A stretch of 64,000 bases of DNA from a bacterium (lineage in GTDB: Bacteria; Zhuqueibacterota; Zhuqueibacteria; Residuimicrobiales; Residuimicrobiaceae), in contig JAKQNR010000019.1 of the NCBI GenBank assembly GCA_029565685.1, forward strand, positions 45,822 through 109,821, read 5' to 3'. The position numbers were made by a program, and so were the translations under genes. Below are positions 27,801 to 34,933 of the stretch, in pieces (the stretch's first letter is position 1; each line of letters opens with the position of its first letter). Under the pieces are notes generated by a model. The model saw nothing but the letters and a program-made list of their open reading frames with translations. It made no database searches and was not told the DNA's origin.

Positions 27801-28142
27801 CCGGCCTACACCGGCATGGAGATACAGGTTCTGGATGATTACGCCGAACAATATGCACGGCTTAAACCCTGGCAATACACCGGCAGCGTCTACGGCATTC
27901 AGGCGCCCTCGCAGCGCGTCAGCAAACGCGCCGGTGAGTGGCAAAAGATGGTCATCACCTGCCAAGGTCCACGGATTCGCGTTGAACTGAACGGACAGAA
28001 AACCATCGATACGGATTTAATCGACCACATGCAGCAGAGCAGCGAACATCCGGGCATTCGACGGCGGGAAGGGTACATCGGCCTGCAAAATCATAGCTCG
28101 AAATTGGAATATCGGAATATCTGGCTGGAAGAACTGCGGTGA
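24822..28142 (+). CDS. HEAT-repeat lipoprotein with tandem DUF1080 (3-keto-disaccharide hydrolase) domains
   Basis: 1,106 residues. A lipoprotein signal ends at lipobox ALAGC (Cys about 17). Residues about 50-700 are alpha-helical repeats of HEAT type, with recurring A-x-x-A-L and LL motifs. Two concanavalin-like DUF1080 domains follow: about 718-905 (GFTALFNGKDLCGWKG, SGIYLRG, VGEWNTFHI, PLYFRNIFIKEL) and about 915-1105 (LFNGKDLQGWQV, SGVFLRSPHHGDPAYTGMEI, AGEWQKMVITC, YRNIWLEEL). DUF1080 domains hydrolyse 3-keto-glycosides or bind the sugar. The operon partner is a Tat Gfo/Idh oxidoreductase, fitting an oxidise-then-cleave scheme. The HEAT array may dock the protein to other envelope partners. 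The length, with two catalytic-type modules, is well above a single-domain DUF1080 protein. Confidence 0.85.
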   Translation: MHLKKLWLVLALALAGCSSSRLTTNSPTHSMQELLQALPADTQLTASLVFDAMLNHGVDGLQNLIRLLDSGKGDEKTAAQYALDGLARFCGTLPNADARRQTFTAALASSLTAARPAVDQAFLISLFRSCPSAESIPSLCKFLHDEVLCESAAMALQSTANAGAGRALLEALAQNSEKNKKTVIQALGQIKYGKAAPELLKIAQGKNAALKEAALFALAEMDWNQAEAVLQQNALQDDKFAIAWLTFADASSETQRAIEIAQTIAHNREKAWPDHLRTAAMALLVKKTGAAALADLRKAAANGPASIRAAALRLAEPLASEAATQAWLEMLPGLTPDAQADLLALLGRQKATSATTAMRLYLQSEDAGVRASALEALTSTLGDAGVKDLLSLLKTNVDEAMRRQIKQSLLTLPHEPLKQEWDRFYPTLDAAGKNLLLDVAVIRQDTLRLAALIEAMQSEDQTLRRTGLEGVRLLGKADVMPACLSLLTTTSVPQEIKAIQDCIIEIVKREKNQKPCVQKLEEYFQSANREEKIKALRIWRGIGSDAALNQVLAGSRDQALKDETLRTLCDWPSLNGLEPLLQLAESKEQQTYRILAVRAALRLLRENPMGDLRQLGFLQRLMKSCERSEEKTMVLSQVGQIKSISALKYAAGFCADENIGYEAAVATVQTTIPIKGAAAVLSPEQVAAAVVQAQASKRLQQKIAETPLLAATENQPPEGFTALFNGKDLCGWKGLVEDPVKRSRMSPDELNQAQTKADEEMRKHWQAIDGVLYFDGKGHSLCTSRDYADFEMYVDWKIEKWGDSGIYLRGAPQVQIWDTAQWPEGSGGLYNNQKNPSKPLVQADRPVGEWNTFHIIMRDERVTVYLNEVLVVDHVIMENYWERDKPIYRSGQIELQAHNTPLYFRNIFIKELPTLEPPFNGPLFNGKDLQGWQVINGRPESWQAADGILFTTGQGGGWLSTTREFADFKLSLEFRVPADGNSGVFLRSPHHGDPAYTGMEIQVLDDYAEQYARLKPWQYTGSVYGIQAPSQRVSKRAGEWQKMVITCQGPRIRVELNGQKTIDTDLIDHMQQSSEHPGIRRREGYIGLQNHSSKLEYRNIWLEELR

Positions 28143-28181
28143 GCTGATGCATGGTGCTGATTGGATTTTGAAGAATTCGTC

Positions 28182-30683
28182 TTACCTGCTCAGCACCATC
28201 TTGCGCGTCTGTTGTGTTTTGGCGGTTCGCAGCTGATACAGATACACGCCGGTGGCAACGGGCCGGCCGCTTTCATCCCGGCCATCCCAGGTGATGAATT
28301 GTACGCCCGGCAAAAGGTCGGCAAACGTTCGCACCGTTCGCCCGTTCAGATCATATATTTTCAGAACCATCGACCCATCCGATTCCGAAGAATGGTAACG
28401 GATCACAGTCTCTGCGTTAAAGGGATTGGGATAGTTCTGTTGCAGAGAAAAAAACTCCGGCCTATGAACGGCAACGGGGCGGTTCACAGCGGCGGTGATT
28501 TTTTTGCCGATCTGCAGGTCATCGAAATAAAGGGTACCGCTTGCTTTGCCGCCCGGCGTGTAGGTGAGGTGGATGCTGTCAAAGGCCAGACTGCCATCCA
28601 ATCGGCCGTCGCCAAGCCATTGACCGGTCGGCATCACGGCCATATCCCACTGCACCAGCTTCCATCCCATCCAATCGATTACAAACCAAGGGCTTACCTC
28701 ATGGTTCGCGGCCGCAGCCTGTGGAACACGGTCATCCACACAAAAACGAAATTGGCTTTTGCTCGCGTCCCCGAACACCCACAATTGCAGAACATAGGAA
28801 GAATCAAACAATAGCTCTTTGGCCGGCCCGCCCTCCAGGTATTCGCGTATGAACCAGGCCGATCCGCCCGTATCCCAGGCATAATTCAGGCGCAGGGATC
28901 TCGAGCTTCCGCTCTTCAGATTGACATGAAGGCTGTCTGCCCGCAGACTGGTGTATTCGCTTATAATGCCCGTCGTGTGTCCGCTCCCCTGCGGCGCCCA
29001 CCATCGGTTTGCCTCCTGTTCAAAATCATCCAGCATGATCGGAGTAAACAGGATCGAGCCGGTCTTGAAATAAAAAGTTGTCTGCTGAGTGCTGATGTTG
29101 CCGAGGAGGTCCGAGAATCCTGGAAGCAGCTGCACTTTGTAAGTTGCATTCTCTTGCAAATTGTCTGCAGGGAAAAAGGAAAGAACCGACCGGTTGTCCA
29201 CTATATAGTTCACAACTTTTCCAAAGACCGGCGTCGGCTGGCCGGACGCGGTGAGCAGGATTCTGTCTTGATGAACAGAGGCGCTGTCGATGGCTTCGCT
29301 GTAGTGGAAATTGAGCACCGCCTCCGGCGACACATTCTGTGTGTTGGGTTTGGGCGTCGCGCCGGTGATGCGCGGCGGAGTGAGATCAGCCGGCCCGGTG
29401 GTGAATTTCATCACAAAGGGATCCCCGGCCACGCGGTTCTGATCTCCGTCCAGATGATGGCCATAGCGGTCCAGCGCCTCTGGCGATACGGTGAGTGTGT
29501 ATTCGGTTTCGAACTGCAGGGTATCCGGCTTGAAGGCCAAAGAGCGATGGTTGTTGAACCAGGTGAACTTGCCGTGAGCTGCCGGCGACAGGGAAAAGGC
29601 TTTTTCCACGCAAGCCGGATCCATCGGCCGGCTGAACAGCAGCGTGATCGACTCCCATGCAGGAAACCGTTGTGCATTGGGGACCGGCGTGGAAGCTTGA
29701 ACAAACGGAGGTCTTTTAGAGATCAGCTGAATGTCTTTGAAGGTAATAAAAGTGTCTGTCAATGCGACCTGCAGCGTGTCGCTGTAGAAATCCTCGGCTT
29801 GGACCTGCACGGTCAAGAGGGAGGACTGCAGATTTTCGAAATAGTAAAAGCCGTTGCGCAGCAATTCCGGATCCGAGCTGTAACGATGAAACAACGAGGC
29901 ATATGAATCCGTGACATAGGTCCGACCGTCTACCGTGATCGTGGCGCCGTTGACCAGATCGCCGTTCTCCTGATCAGCGACGAATCCGGCCAAAATCTGC
30001 ACAGGCGGGCGTGCGATTTTATGAAAAGCGAGAATGGCCCAGTAGAAGGTCATGGCCTCCATTCTTTTCCATTCGGCGTTCATGTTGCGCGTGTTCTGAA
30101 CCGGATTGGTGTGAAAGCCCGCTTCGCTCAATTCGGAAGGCATGGCGGTATTCCGGTTGACGCTCAAATAAGGTCCAGAGCTGGTGCAGCCATAATAGGA
30201 GCAATCGCCGAAAGAACCGGCTGTAGGAATGCGCATGCCTCGGGTCAACAGATCCACCATATAGCTGCTCATCTTTTTGCCGCCGTTGGGCACTTTTTCC
30301 TGACCCGACCGGTATTGTCCCCACAGCAACAGGGTGTTATTGGTTTCCGCTGAGCCGTTCGCACCGGGCGAATTGCTATGAATGGAATGAAACCAGGCGG
30401 CGCCGAGGCTGTTGGCGTAATCCGAACGTTGGGTCAGGCCGACGACTTGCCGGTCGTCCGTTCGCGTCAGATAAACGGTATCGATGTCGGTGGTTCGCAT
30501 CAAGATATCGCGCAGCGCCAGTGCCACCCGCACGTTCTTTTCCGCTTCGGAATAATTATAGATACCCATGTTCTCCCTCTGGCTATGGCCGGGATCGAGA
30601 ACAATGTTCCAACCTGATAATCCCCTCACCTGAGCGTTGGCGCAGGCGGCCAGCAGCCCGATAAGAAAACCCATTTGTTTCAT
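28182..30683 (-). CDS. N-acetylmuramoyl-L-alanine amidase with Ig-like domains and T9SS/FlgD-type sorting tail
   Basis: 833 residues from the ATG at 30683, which has GGAAAG about 9 bases upstream and follows the previous stop by 4 bases. A signal peptide (about 1-18) precedes an Amidase_3 domain: NIVLDPGHSQ (zinc His about 33), a Glu near 46-48, FHSIHSNS (second zinc His in this block) and a later Glu candidate. Middle parts resemble Big_5-type SbsA Ig-like domains (LFSRPMDPACVEKAFSLSPA, RITGATPKPNTQNVSPEAVL) and a carbohydrate-binding-like beta-sandwich. The C-terminus (about 745-833) has FSLQQNYPNPFNAETVIRY and GRDESGRPVATGVYLYQL, the FlgD-like T9SS sorting signature. It probably cuts peptidoglycan peptide stems after surface delivery. 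Confidence 0.86.
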   Translation of the reverse strand: MKQMGFLIGLLAACANAQVRGLSGWNIVLDPGHSQRENMGIYNYSEAEKNVRVALALRDILMRTTDIDTVYLTRTDDRQVVGLTQRSDYANSLGAAWFHSIHSNSPGANGSAETNNTLLLWGQYRSGQEKVPNGGKKMSSYMVDLLTRGMRIPTAGSFGDCSYYGCTSSGPYLSVNRNTAMPSELSEAGFHTNPVQNTRNMNAEWKRMEAMTFYWAILAFHKIARPPVQILAGFVADQENGDLVNGATITVDGRTYVTDSYASLFHRYSSDPELLRNGFYYFENLQSSLLTVQVQAEDFYSDTLQVALTDTFITFKDIQLISKRPPFVQASTPVPNAQRFPAWESITLLFSRPMDPACVEKAFSLSPAAHGKFTWFNNHRSLAFKPDTLQFETEYTLTVSPEALDRYGHHLDGDQNRVAGDPFVMKFTTGPADLTPPRITGATPKPNTQNVSPEAVLNFHYSEAIDSASVHQDRILLTASGQPTPVFGKVVNYIVDNRSVLSFFPADNLQENATYKVQLLPGFSDLLGNISTQQTTFYFKTGSILFTPIMLDDFEQEANRWWAPQGSGHTTGIISEYTSLRADSLHVNLKSGSSRSLRLNYAWDTGGSAWFIREYLEGGPAKELLFDSSYVLQLWVFGDASKSQFRFCVDDRVPQAAAANHEVSPWFVIDWMGWKLVQWDMAVMPTGQWLGDGRLDGSLAFDSIHLTYTPGGKASGTLYFDDLQIGKKITAAVNRPVAVHRPEFFSLQQNYPNPFNAETVIRYHSSESDGSMVLKIYDLNGRTVRTFADLLPGVQFITWDGRDESGRPVATGVYLYQLRTAKTQQTRKMVLSR

Positions 30684-30687
30684 CGCG

Positions 30688-31641
30688 TCATTCTTTCCGA
30701 TCATTCAATCCCGAGATAGAAAGCAGATAAAGGCCGCCGTCCGCTGCATCGTCATAGGCGATTCGATCGCCGTTAGGCGACCAGCAAGGATTCATTTCCA
30801 GCCGTGCAGGAGTGGCGGTCAACGCCTGTTTCTCCGATCCGTCCGCTTTGATGATATAAAGATCGGAGGCAAGAAGCCTGGCTCCATCATCCTGGGTGAC
30901 CATGTACACCAGGTAGCGGCTGTCCGGCGACCAGCGCGGCCGATGGCCTTCACCCAACTGCAGATATCCGCCGCCGTCGCTGTTCATGACGCACAGTGGT
31001 CCGCCCATAATTTCAAAGGCGATTTTAGCGCCGTCTGGAGAACGGGTCAAATTAATGATCCTCTCCCCCTCCAGCACGGGCGAAGCGGCGAGAGTGGTGG
31101 GATGGTAAAAATAAAGTCGATCTCCCTGAAGATAGGCTACAGGGGATGGCGCCTGTTTATTCAGAGCGGTTGCCGGTTTGCCGGTCGAAAACGTCTGCAA
31201 CGCGTTCTTACTAGCAACATGCACATGGCGGTCGTCCACGGACCAAACCGGCAGCCCCATGGGCTCGATTTGATATGCGCAAAGCAGGCGCGACGCTCGA
31301 GATTCCACATCGAACATCTGCAGGGCGTTGTAGCGGCGCAGGGCTTCGTATTTTGCCACTCGGCTCACCAGCGAACGGCTGTCACTGGACCAGGCCATGC
31401 CAAAGCCGGCAGCCGGAGCATCCGAGAGCCGGCGCAGTTCCCGATCCTCCAGACGAATGACCCAGATGCCCTGGTAATTTTCACCCGTGCAGGCGATATA
31501 GCGTCCATCGTGGGACCAGAGCGGCTGAATGAATATCTGATCAGAATTTTCCAGCAGCCGCACCGGGCTGCCGGAAACTGTAAGCGCCGCCTGGGCCGCA
31601 CGCAGGCTGAGCAGCAAAGACACTATTATTTTATGGTACAT
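30688..31641 (-). CDS. Periplasmic TolB-like beta-propeller protein
   Basis: 317 residues from the ATG at 31641 (GGAG 5 bases upstream), with a signal peptide ending near RAAQA (about 18). Repeats of the WD40-like/PD40 type recur: PLWSHDGRYIACTG, MAWSSDSRSLVS, PVWSVDDRHVHVA, LTRSPDGAKIAFE, PRWSPDSRYLVYM and PCWSPNGDRIAYD. These six or more blades are like the C-terminal propeller of TolB and of DPP4-like peptidases, but no hydrolase domain is present. It is upstream of and 4 bases from the amidase gene, so it may assist that enzyme or report on envelope state. Function beyond a binding scaffold is not evident. Confidence 0.8.
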   Translation of the reverse strand: MYHKIIVSLLLSLRAAQAALTVSGSPVRLLENSDQIFIQPLWSHDGRYIACTGENYQGIWVIRLEDRELRRLSDAPAAGFGMAWSSDSRSLVSRVAKYEALRRYNALQMFDVESRASRLLCAYQIEPMGLPVWSVDDRHVHVASKNALQTFSTGKPATALNKQAPSPVAYLQGDRLYFYHPTTLAASPVLEGERIINLTRSPDGAKIAFEIMGGPLCVMNSDGGGYLQLGEGHRPRWSPDSRYLVYMVTQDDGARLLASDLYIIKADGSEKQALTATPARLEMNPCWSPNGDRIAYDDAADGGLYLLSISGLNDRKE

Positions 31642-31666
31642 AGATGCTCCAAAAAGATGAATCTTT

Positions 31667-31695
31667 ATTTTACCATTAAACGAGATAAAATGCAA
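31667..31695 (-). promoter_or_regulatory. Sigma70-like promoter of the propeller-amidase operon
   Basis: On the minus strand TTGCAT (31695-31690), 17 bases, then TAAAAT (31672-31667). It lies 26 bases before the ATG at 31641, which supports that start over the in-frame extension reaching 31695. Confidence 0.55.
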
Positions 31696-31834
31696 ATGGT
31701 TTCTCCTCCCACAGGCAAGGTTCTTCGCAGCGGTGCGCTTGGAGCAATGCCTCGACCTGCTTCACCGCAGCCTAAAACATCGGGGATCTTTTCAGATTGT
31801 TGTCGCAGGAATCGTCCAAAGAGCAGATTATTTC

Positions 31835-31863
31835 TTGACTTTCAACTCCAATCTTCCTATCAT
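31835..31863 (+). promoter_or_regulatory. Sigma70-like promoter of the desulfoferrodoxin gene
   Basis: TTGACT (31835-31840), a 17-base spacer and TATCAT (31858-31863), 30 bases before the ATG at 31893. Confidence 0.6.
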
Positions 31864-31868
31864 AGGAA
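31854..31868. promoter_or_regulatory. 7-1-7 palindromic candidate operator over the -10 element
   Basis: TTCCTATCATAGGAA is a perfect palindrome around one central base and fully covers the -10 of the promoter just described; two further flanking base pairs also match at 31851-31852 with 31870-31871. A 7-1-7 layout is known for Fur/PerR/Zur-family operators, although this exact sequence is not one I recognise. Repressor occupancy here would block transcription. Confidence 0.5.
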
Positions 31869-31892
31869 TATCATTTAAAAAGGAGAGCGCCT

Positions 31893-32267
31893 ATGCAGAA
31901 AAATGACGTTTATAGATGCCAGGTATGCGGCAATATGGTGGAGGTCGTTTCGGTCGGCGGCGGCACCCTGACCTGCTGCGGCCAGCCCATGACTTTGCAG
32001 ACGGAGAACACCACCGACGCGGCGGTTGAAAAACACGTTCCGGTCGTCGAACTGCAAGACGGCCGGGTTAAAGTGACCGTCGGCAGCGTCATTCACCCCA
32101 TGGTGGAGAGCCATTATATCCAGTTCATCGAGGTGATCACCGCTACCAAGGTGTATCGCAAGTATCTCAAACCCGGCGAAGAGCCGGTGGCCGAATTCGA
32201 CGTCGGCGAACCGATCGTCAACGTTCGCGAGTACTGCAATCTGCATGGATTGTGGGCTAAAAAATAA
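31893..32267 (+). CDS. dfx: Desulfoferrodoxin (superoxide reductase)
   Basis: 124 residues, the normal length. The N-terminal desulforedoxin-like centre has Cys9, Cys12, Cys28 and Cys29. The catalytic centre II has EKHVPV (His48, with Glu46 and Lys47), HPM (His68), His74, and CNLHG (Cys115, His118), giving the His4-Cys iron site. The enzyme reduces superoxide to peroxide without making oxygen and is typical of anaerobes and microaerophiles. AAGGAG is 7 bases before the ATG. It has its own promoter with a palindromic operator and lies 35 bases before a multihaem cytochrome gene, suggesting a redox or oxygen-stress island. Confidence 0.95.
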   Translation: MQKNDVYRCQVCGNMVEVVSVGGGTLTCCGQPMTLQTENTTDAAVEKHVPVVELQDGRVKVTVGSVIHPMVESHYIQFIEVITATKVYRKYLKPGEEPVAEFDVGEPIVNVREYCNLHGLWAKK

Positions 32268-32274
32268 TTAAACA

Positions 32275-32290
32275 GCGGCGGCGCCGCCGC
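32275..32290. repeat. Perfect 16-bp GC palindrome before the cytochrome ribosome-binding site
   Basis: GCGGCGGCGCCGCCGC is its own reverse complement and can fold as a GC-only hairpin with a 4-base loop. It starts 7 bases after the dfx stop and ends 2 bases before the GGAG of the next gene. No T tract follows, so a simple terminator is unlikely. Confidence 0.6.
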
Positions 32291-32302
32291 GTGGGAGATC
32301 CT

Positions 32303-33646
32303 ATGAGAAGCCTGTACTTGCTTCTGCTCATCTGGGTGTGTGCATTTCCCTCATTCGGCCAGCCCTTGCCGTCTGGCGATGCGCTCAAGGGGACGAGAAA
32401 ATACAGCGATTTCGAGAAATCCGAAGTCTGTAAAAGCTGCCACGTGGATATCTATCAGCAATGGACCCAATCGATGATGGCGCAGGCGTACACGCATCAT
32501 TGGGATGAGATCGAGTATTTCGAACTGGCGGTTCCGCACATGGAAAAGGCGCCTGAGCTGAAAGATGCGGTGGACGGCTGCAACGGCTGCCACACGCCCA
32601 TGGCCTTTATGGCCGGCGACGTCACGCCGCCGCGGCCGGAAGCCAAATCGCGCGCCAACGAAAGCGTGAGCTGCGAGGTCTGCCACAGCATCAAGGGCAT
32701 CGGCAGCGATCCGCCGTTCAATTTCAGTTTTCAATCGTCGCCGGGCCGGGTCAAGTACGGCGCCAAGCCGGGGCTGCAATCGCCGCATCACGACACCGAG
32801 GCGCTGGATATCTATCAGAAAGCCGAGTACTGCGGCAGCTGCCATAATGAAAAAAGCCCCTATGGCGTCTGGGTGAAATCGACCCAGTTGGAGTGGAAAG
32901 AGGGGCCCTATGCCAAAGAGGGCGTGCCGTGCATGCAGTGCCATATGCCCAAAGCTCTGGGCAGGAACGCGACCATGGCGCAGGAGGACATGGTGGCCCA
33001 GCACCTGTTCCACGGTGCGCATGACAACGGCAAAGTCGCCAGCGCCATCGAGTTGCGCATGCACCCTGAAGAACGCGAAGTCCGCTATGATGGGACGGTC
33101 ACTTTGAAAGTCCAGCTGTTCAGCGCCAAGCCCGGGCACAAGTTTCCCTCCGGCTCAGTGGAGGATCGCATCGTCTGGCTGCACGTCACGGCCACTGACG
33201 TCAACGGCAAACAATACCATCTGCCGGTGGACAAAAAGGGCTTTGCAGGTGAAGAGTACACCATCGCCAGCGACGTCCTCGCGTACCAGGATATGGGGTT
33301 TCCCAAGGGGCTGGCTTCGTTCCCAGGAGTGCAGAGAGACGGTGTACCCATCGGCGACCGCATATTCCGCATGCCTTATTTCGATCCCGAAGGCCGCATG
33401 ACCGTCATGCAGTGGAACACCAAATCCCTGGGTGTGGACTATCGCATCGGGCCGCGCGAGACCAAGATCGAGACCTTTACCTGGAAACTGCCGGACGATA
33501 TTCCTTTGGGCATGGTGACGTTCAAAGCAGTGCTCAATTATCAAAAGCTGGTCAAACCGGTCGCTGACTTTTTGAACGTACCGGCGGACGAGAGCGAAAT
33601 CGTTCTGGTCAACACCGCCTCCACCTGGGTGGAAGTGTACGAATAG
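32303..33646 (+). CDS. Secreted pentahaem cytochrome c
   Basis: 447 residues with a signal peptide (about 1-19). Five CxxCH haem motifs are visible: CKSCH (43-47), CNGCH (93-97), CEVCH (124-128), CGSCH (177-181) and CMQCH (210-214). The N-terminal half resembles the cytochrome c554/multihaem family. The C-terminal half (about 240-447) has no haem site and looks like a beta-sandwich (TLKVQLFSAKPGHKFPSG opens it), a layout common in multihaem cytochromes of uncultured sediment bacteria. It probably transfers electrons in the periplasm. The ATG at 32303 has GGAG about 6 bases upstream. The neighbouring gene encodes a haem-bearing outer-membrane barrel, suggesting a shared transenvelope electron path. 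Confidence 0.9.
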   Translation: MRSLYLLLLIWVCAFPSFGQPLPSGDALKGTRKYSDFEKSEVCKSCHVDIYQQWTQSMMAQAYTHHWDEIEYFELAVPHMEKAPELKDAVDGCNGCHTPMAFMAGDVTPPRPEAKSRANESVSCEVCHSIKGIGSDPPFNFSFQSSPGRVKYGAKPGLQSPHHDTEALDIYQKAEYCGSCHNEKSPYGVWVKSTQLEWKEGPYAKEGVPCMQCHMPKALGRNATMAQEDMVAQHLFHGAHDNGKVASAIELRMHPEEREVRYDGTVTLKVQLFSAKPGHKFPSGSVEDRIVWLHVTATDVNGKQYHLPVDKKGFAGEEYTIASDVLAYQDMGFPKGLASFPGVQRDGVPIGDRIFRMPYFDPEGRMTVMQWNTKSLGVDYRIGPRETKIETFTWKLPDDIPLGMVTFKAVLNYQKLVKPVADFLNVPADESEIVLVNTASTWVEVYE

Positions 33647-33688
33647 ACGCCTTCCCATCACGAACGGAATAAAATTTCGGAGCTCTGC

Positions 33689-34846
33689 ATGAAAAAGAAT
33701 CTCCTAGGTCTCACCCTGGCTCTGATCATGCTGGCGGCCCTGACGGATCAGACGCAGGCGATTCCGGCTTTTGCCCGCCGCTACAACATCTCGTGCAGCA
33801 CCTGTCATGCCCCCATTCCCAAGCTCAAGCCCTATGGCGATGAATTTGCCGGAGACGGCTTTATCATGAAGGAGAACGAGAAAGAGCGGGATTACGTGAC
33901 CGCCGGCGATCCGCTGCTCTGGCTCAACAAAACCATTCCGATCGGCGTGCGCTTTGACGCCTATGCCGTGTCCTATGCCACCGAAGCCAAGACCGATCTG
34001 CAGTCGCCTTGGGGCTTGAAACTGCTCTCCGGCGGCGCACTCTATAAAAACATCGGTTACTATTTTTATTTTTACATGAGTGAACGCGGCGAAGTGGCCG
34101 GCATCGAAGACGCCTATGTGCATTTTAACAACATCGGCGGATCCGAATTTGATGTTATGGTGGGCCAGTTCCAGACCAGCGATCCGTTGATGAAACGTGA
34201 ACTCCGCTTGACCTTTGAGGACTATCAGGCGTACAAGTACGCGCCCGGTCTTTCCAACATCGATTTGACCTATGACCGCGGCGTTATGTTCGTCTATGGC
34301 ATCGCCAAAACCGGCACTGATCTGATCATGAGCGTGACCAACGGCAACGGCAAAGCGCCGGCCGATCCTGCGACTAAAAAATTCGACACCGACAATTATA
34401 AAAATATCGGTTTCCGGGTTGCGCAGGGGATCGGTGAAAACCTCTCCATCGGCGGCTTTTATTATACCGGCAAGGAGCGCCTGGCCTCCACGGACAATAC
34501 AGTCCGGTATGTAGGCCCTGATTTCAACCTGGTGCTGGGCAAACTGGAATTGACCGCGCAATATCTCGAACGCACCGACAGCAATCCCTTTATGCTGGAA
34601 CAGGAGAAAAAGCTGAAAACCAAAGCGGCGGTCGTAGAGGCGATTTTCGCCCCGCAGTTAGATCGTTCCCGGTTCTACTTTTCCGCGCTTTACAACGATA
34701 TCAAACAGGAAAAAGAGATCTATCAAACGTTCACTCTGGCCGGCACTTATCTCATGGCCAGAAATCTGCGCGGCTCGCTGGAGCTGACGCGCGATCTGAT
34801 CAAGGATCAGAATCGAATCGTCCTGGGGATTGTCACAGGTTTCTAA
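33689..34846 (+). CDS. Outer-membrane beta-barrel with N-terminal c-type haem motif
   Basis: 385 residues. A signal peptide ends near TQAIPAF (about 24-25). Immediately after comes FARRYNISCSTCHAPIPKLK with one CxxCH (36-40), then KPYGDEFAGDGF. The remainder (about 70-385) has alternating hydrophobic/polar strands and ends in a terminal Phe (GIVTGF), as expected for a porin-like barrel inserted by Bam. The start of the mature protein closely matches a porin family I associate with c-type cytochromes. Fusion of a haem site to a barrel is compatible with electron transfer across the outer membrane, as in porin-cytochrome conduits. It lies 42 bases after the pentahaem cytochrome and is followed by a strong terminator. 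Confidence 0.82.
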   Translation: MKKNLLGLTLALIMLAALTDQTQAIPAFARRYNISCSTCHAPIPKLKPYGDEFAGDGFIMKENEKERDYVTAGDPLLWLNKTIPIGVRFDAYAVSYATEAKTDLQSPWGLKLLSGGALYKNIGYYFYFYMSERGEVAGIEDAYVHFNNIGGSEFDVMVGQFQTSDPLMKRELRLTFEDYQAYKYAPGLSNIDLTYDRGVMFVYGIAKTGTDLIMSVTNGNGKAPADPATKKFDTDNYKNIGFRVAQGIGENLSIGGFYYTGKERLASTDNTVRYVGPDFNLVLGKLELTAQYLERTDSNPFMLEQEKKLKTKAAVVEAIFAPQLDRSRFYFSALYNDIKQEKEIYQTFTLAGTYLMARNLRGSLELTRDLIKDQNRIVLGIVTGF

Positions 34847-34854
34847 GCGTATGG

Positions 34855-34885
34855 AAAAAGGCGCAAGCACGTTTTGCGCCTTTTT
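34855..34885 (+). terminator. Rho-independent terminator of the dfx-cytochrome-porin operon
   Basis: AAAAAGGCGCAA (34855-34866), loop GCACGTT, TTGCGCCTTTTT (34874-34885): a perfect 12-bp stem whose descending arm ends in five T, then ATTTT. It lies 8 bases after the stop and separates this operon from the RyR system. Confidence 0.9.
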
Positions 34886-34896
34886 ATTTTCCACCC

Positions 34897-34916
34897 ACAG
34901 CCTTCTGCGAGGCTGT
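34897..34916. promoter_or_regulatory. Leader hairpin before the RCK-RyR gene
   Basis: ACAGCCT (34897-34903), loop TCTGCG, AGGCTGT (34910-34916) form a perfect 7-bp stem 17 bases upstream of the ATG at 34934. No T tract follows. I see no convincing -35/-10 pair between the terminator and the gene, so the transcript source is unclear. Confidence 0.45.
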
Positions 34917-34933
34917 TCTCTTGGGGAATCAGA

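Noticed and set aside
30637..31878. Plus-strand open frame of 413 codons opposite the propeller gene
   Set aside because: Antisense to conserved propeller blades and runs over the promoter at 31667-31695; no family features.
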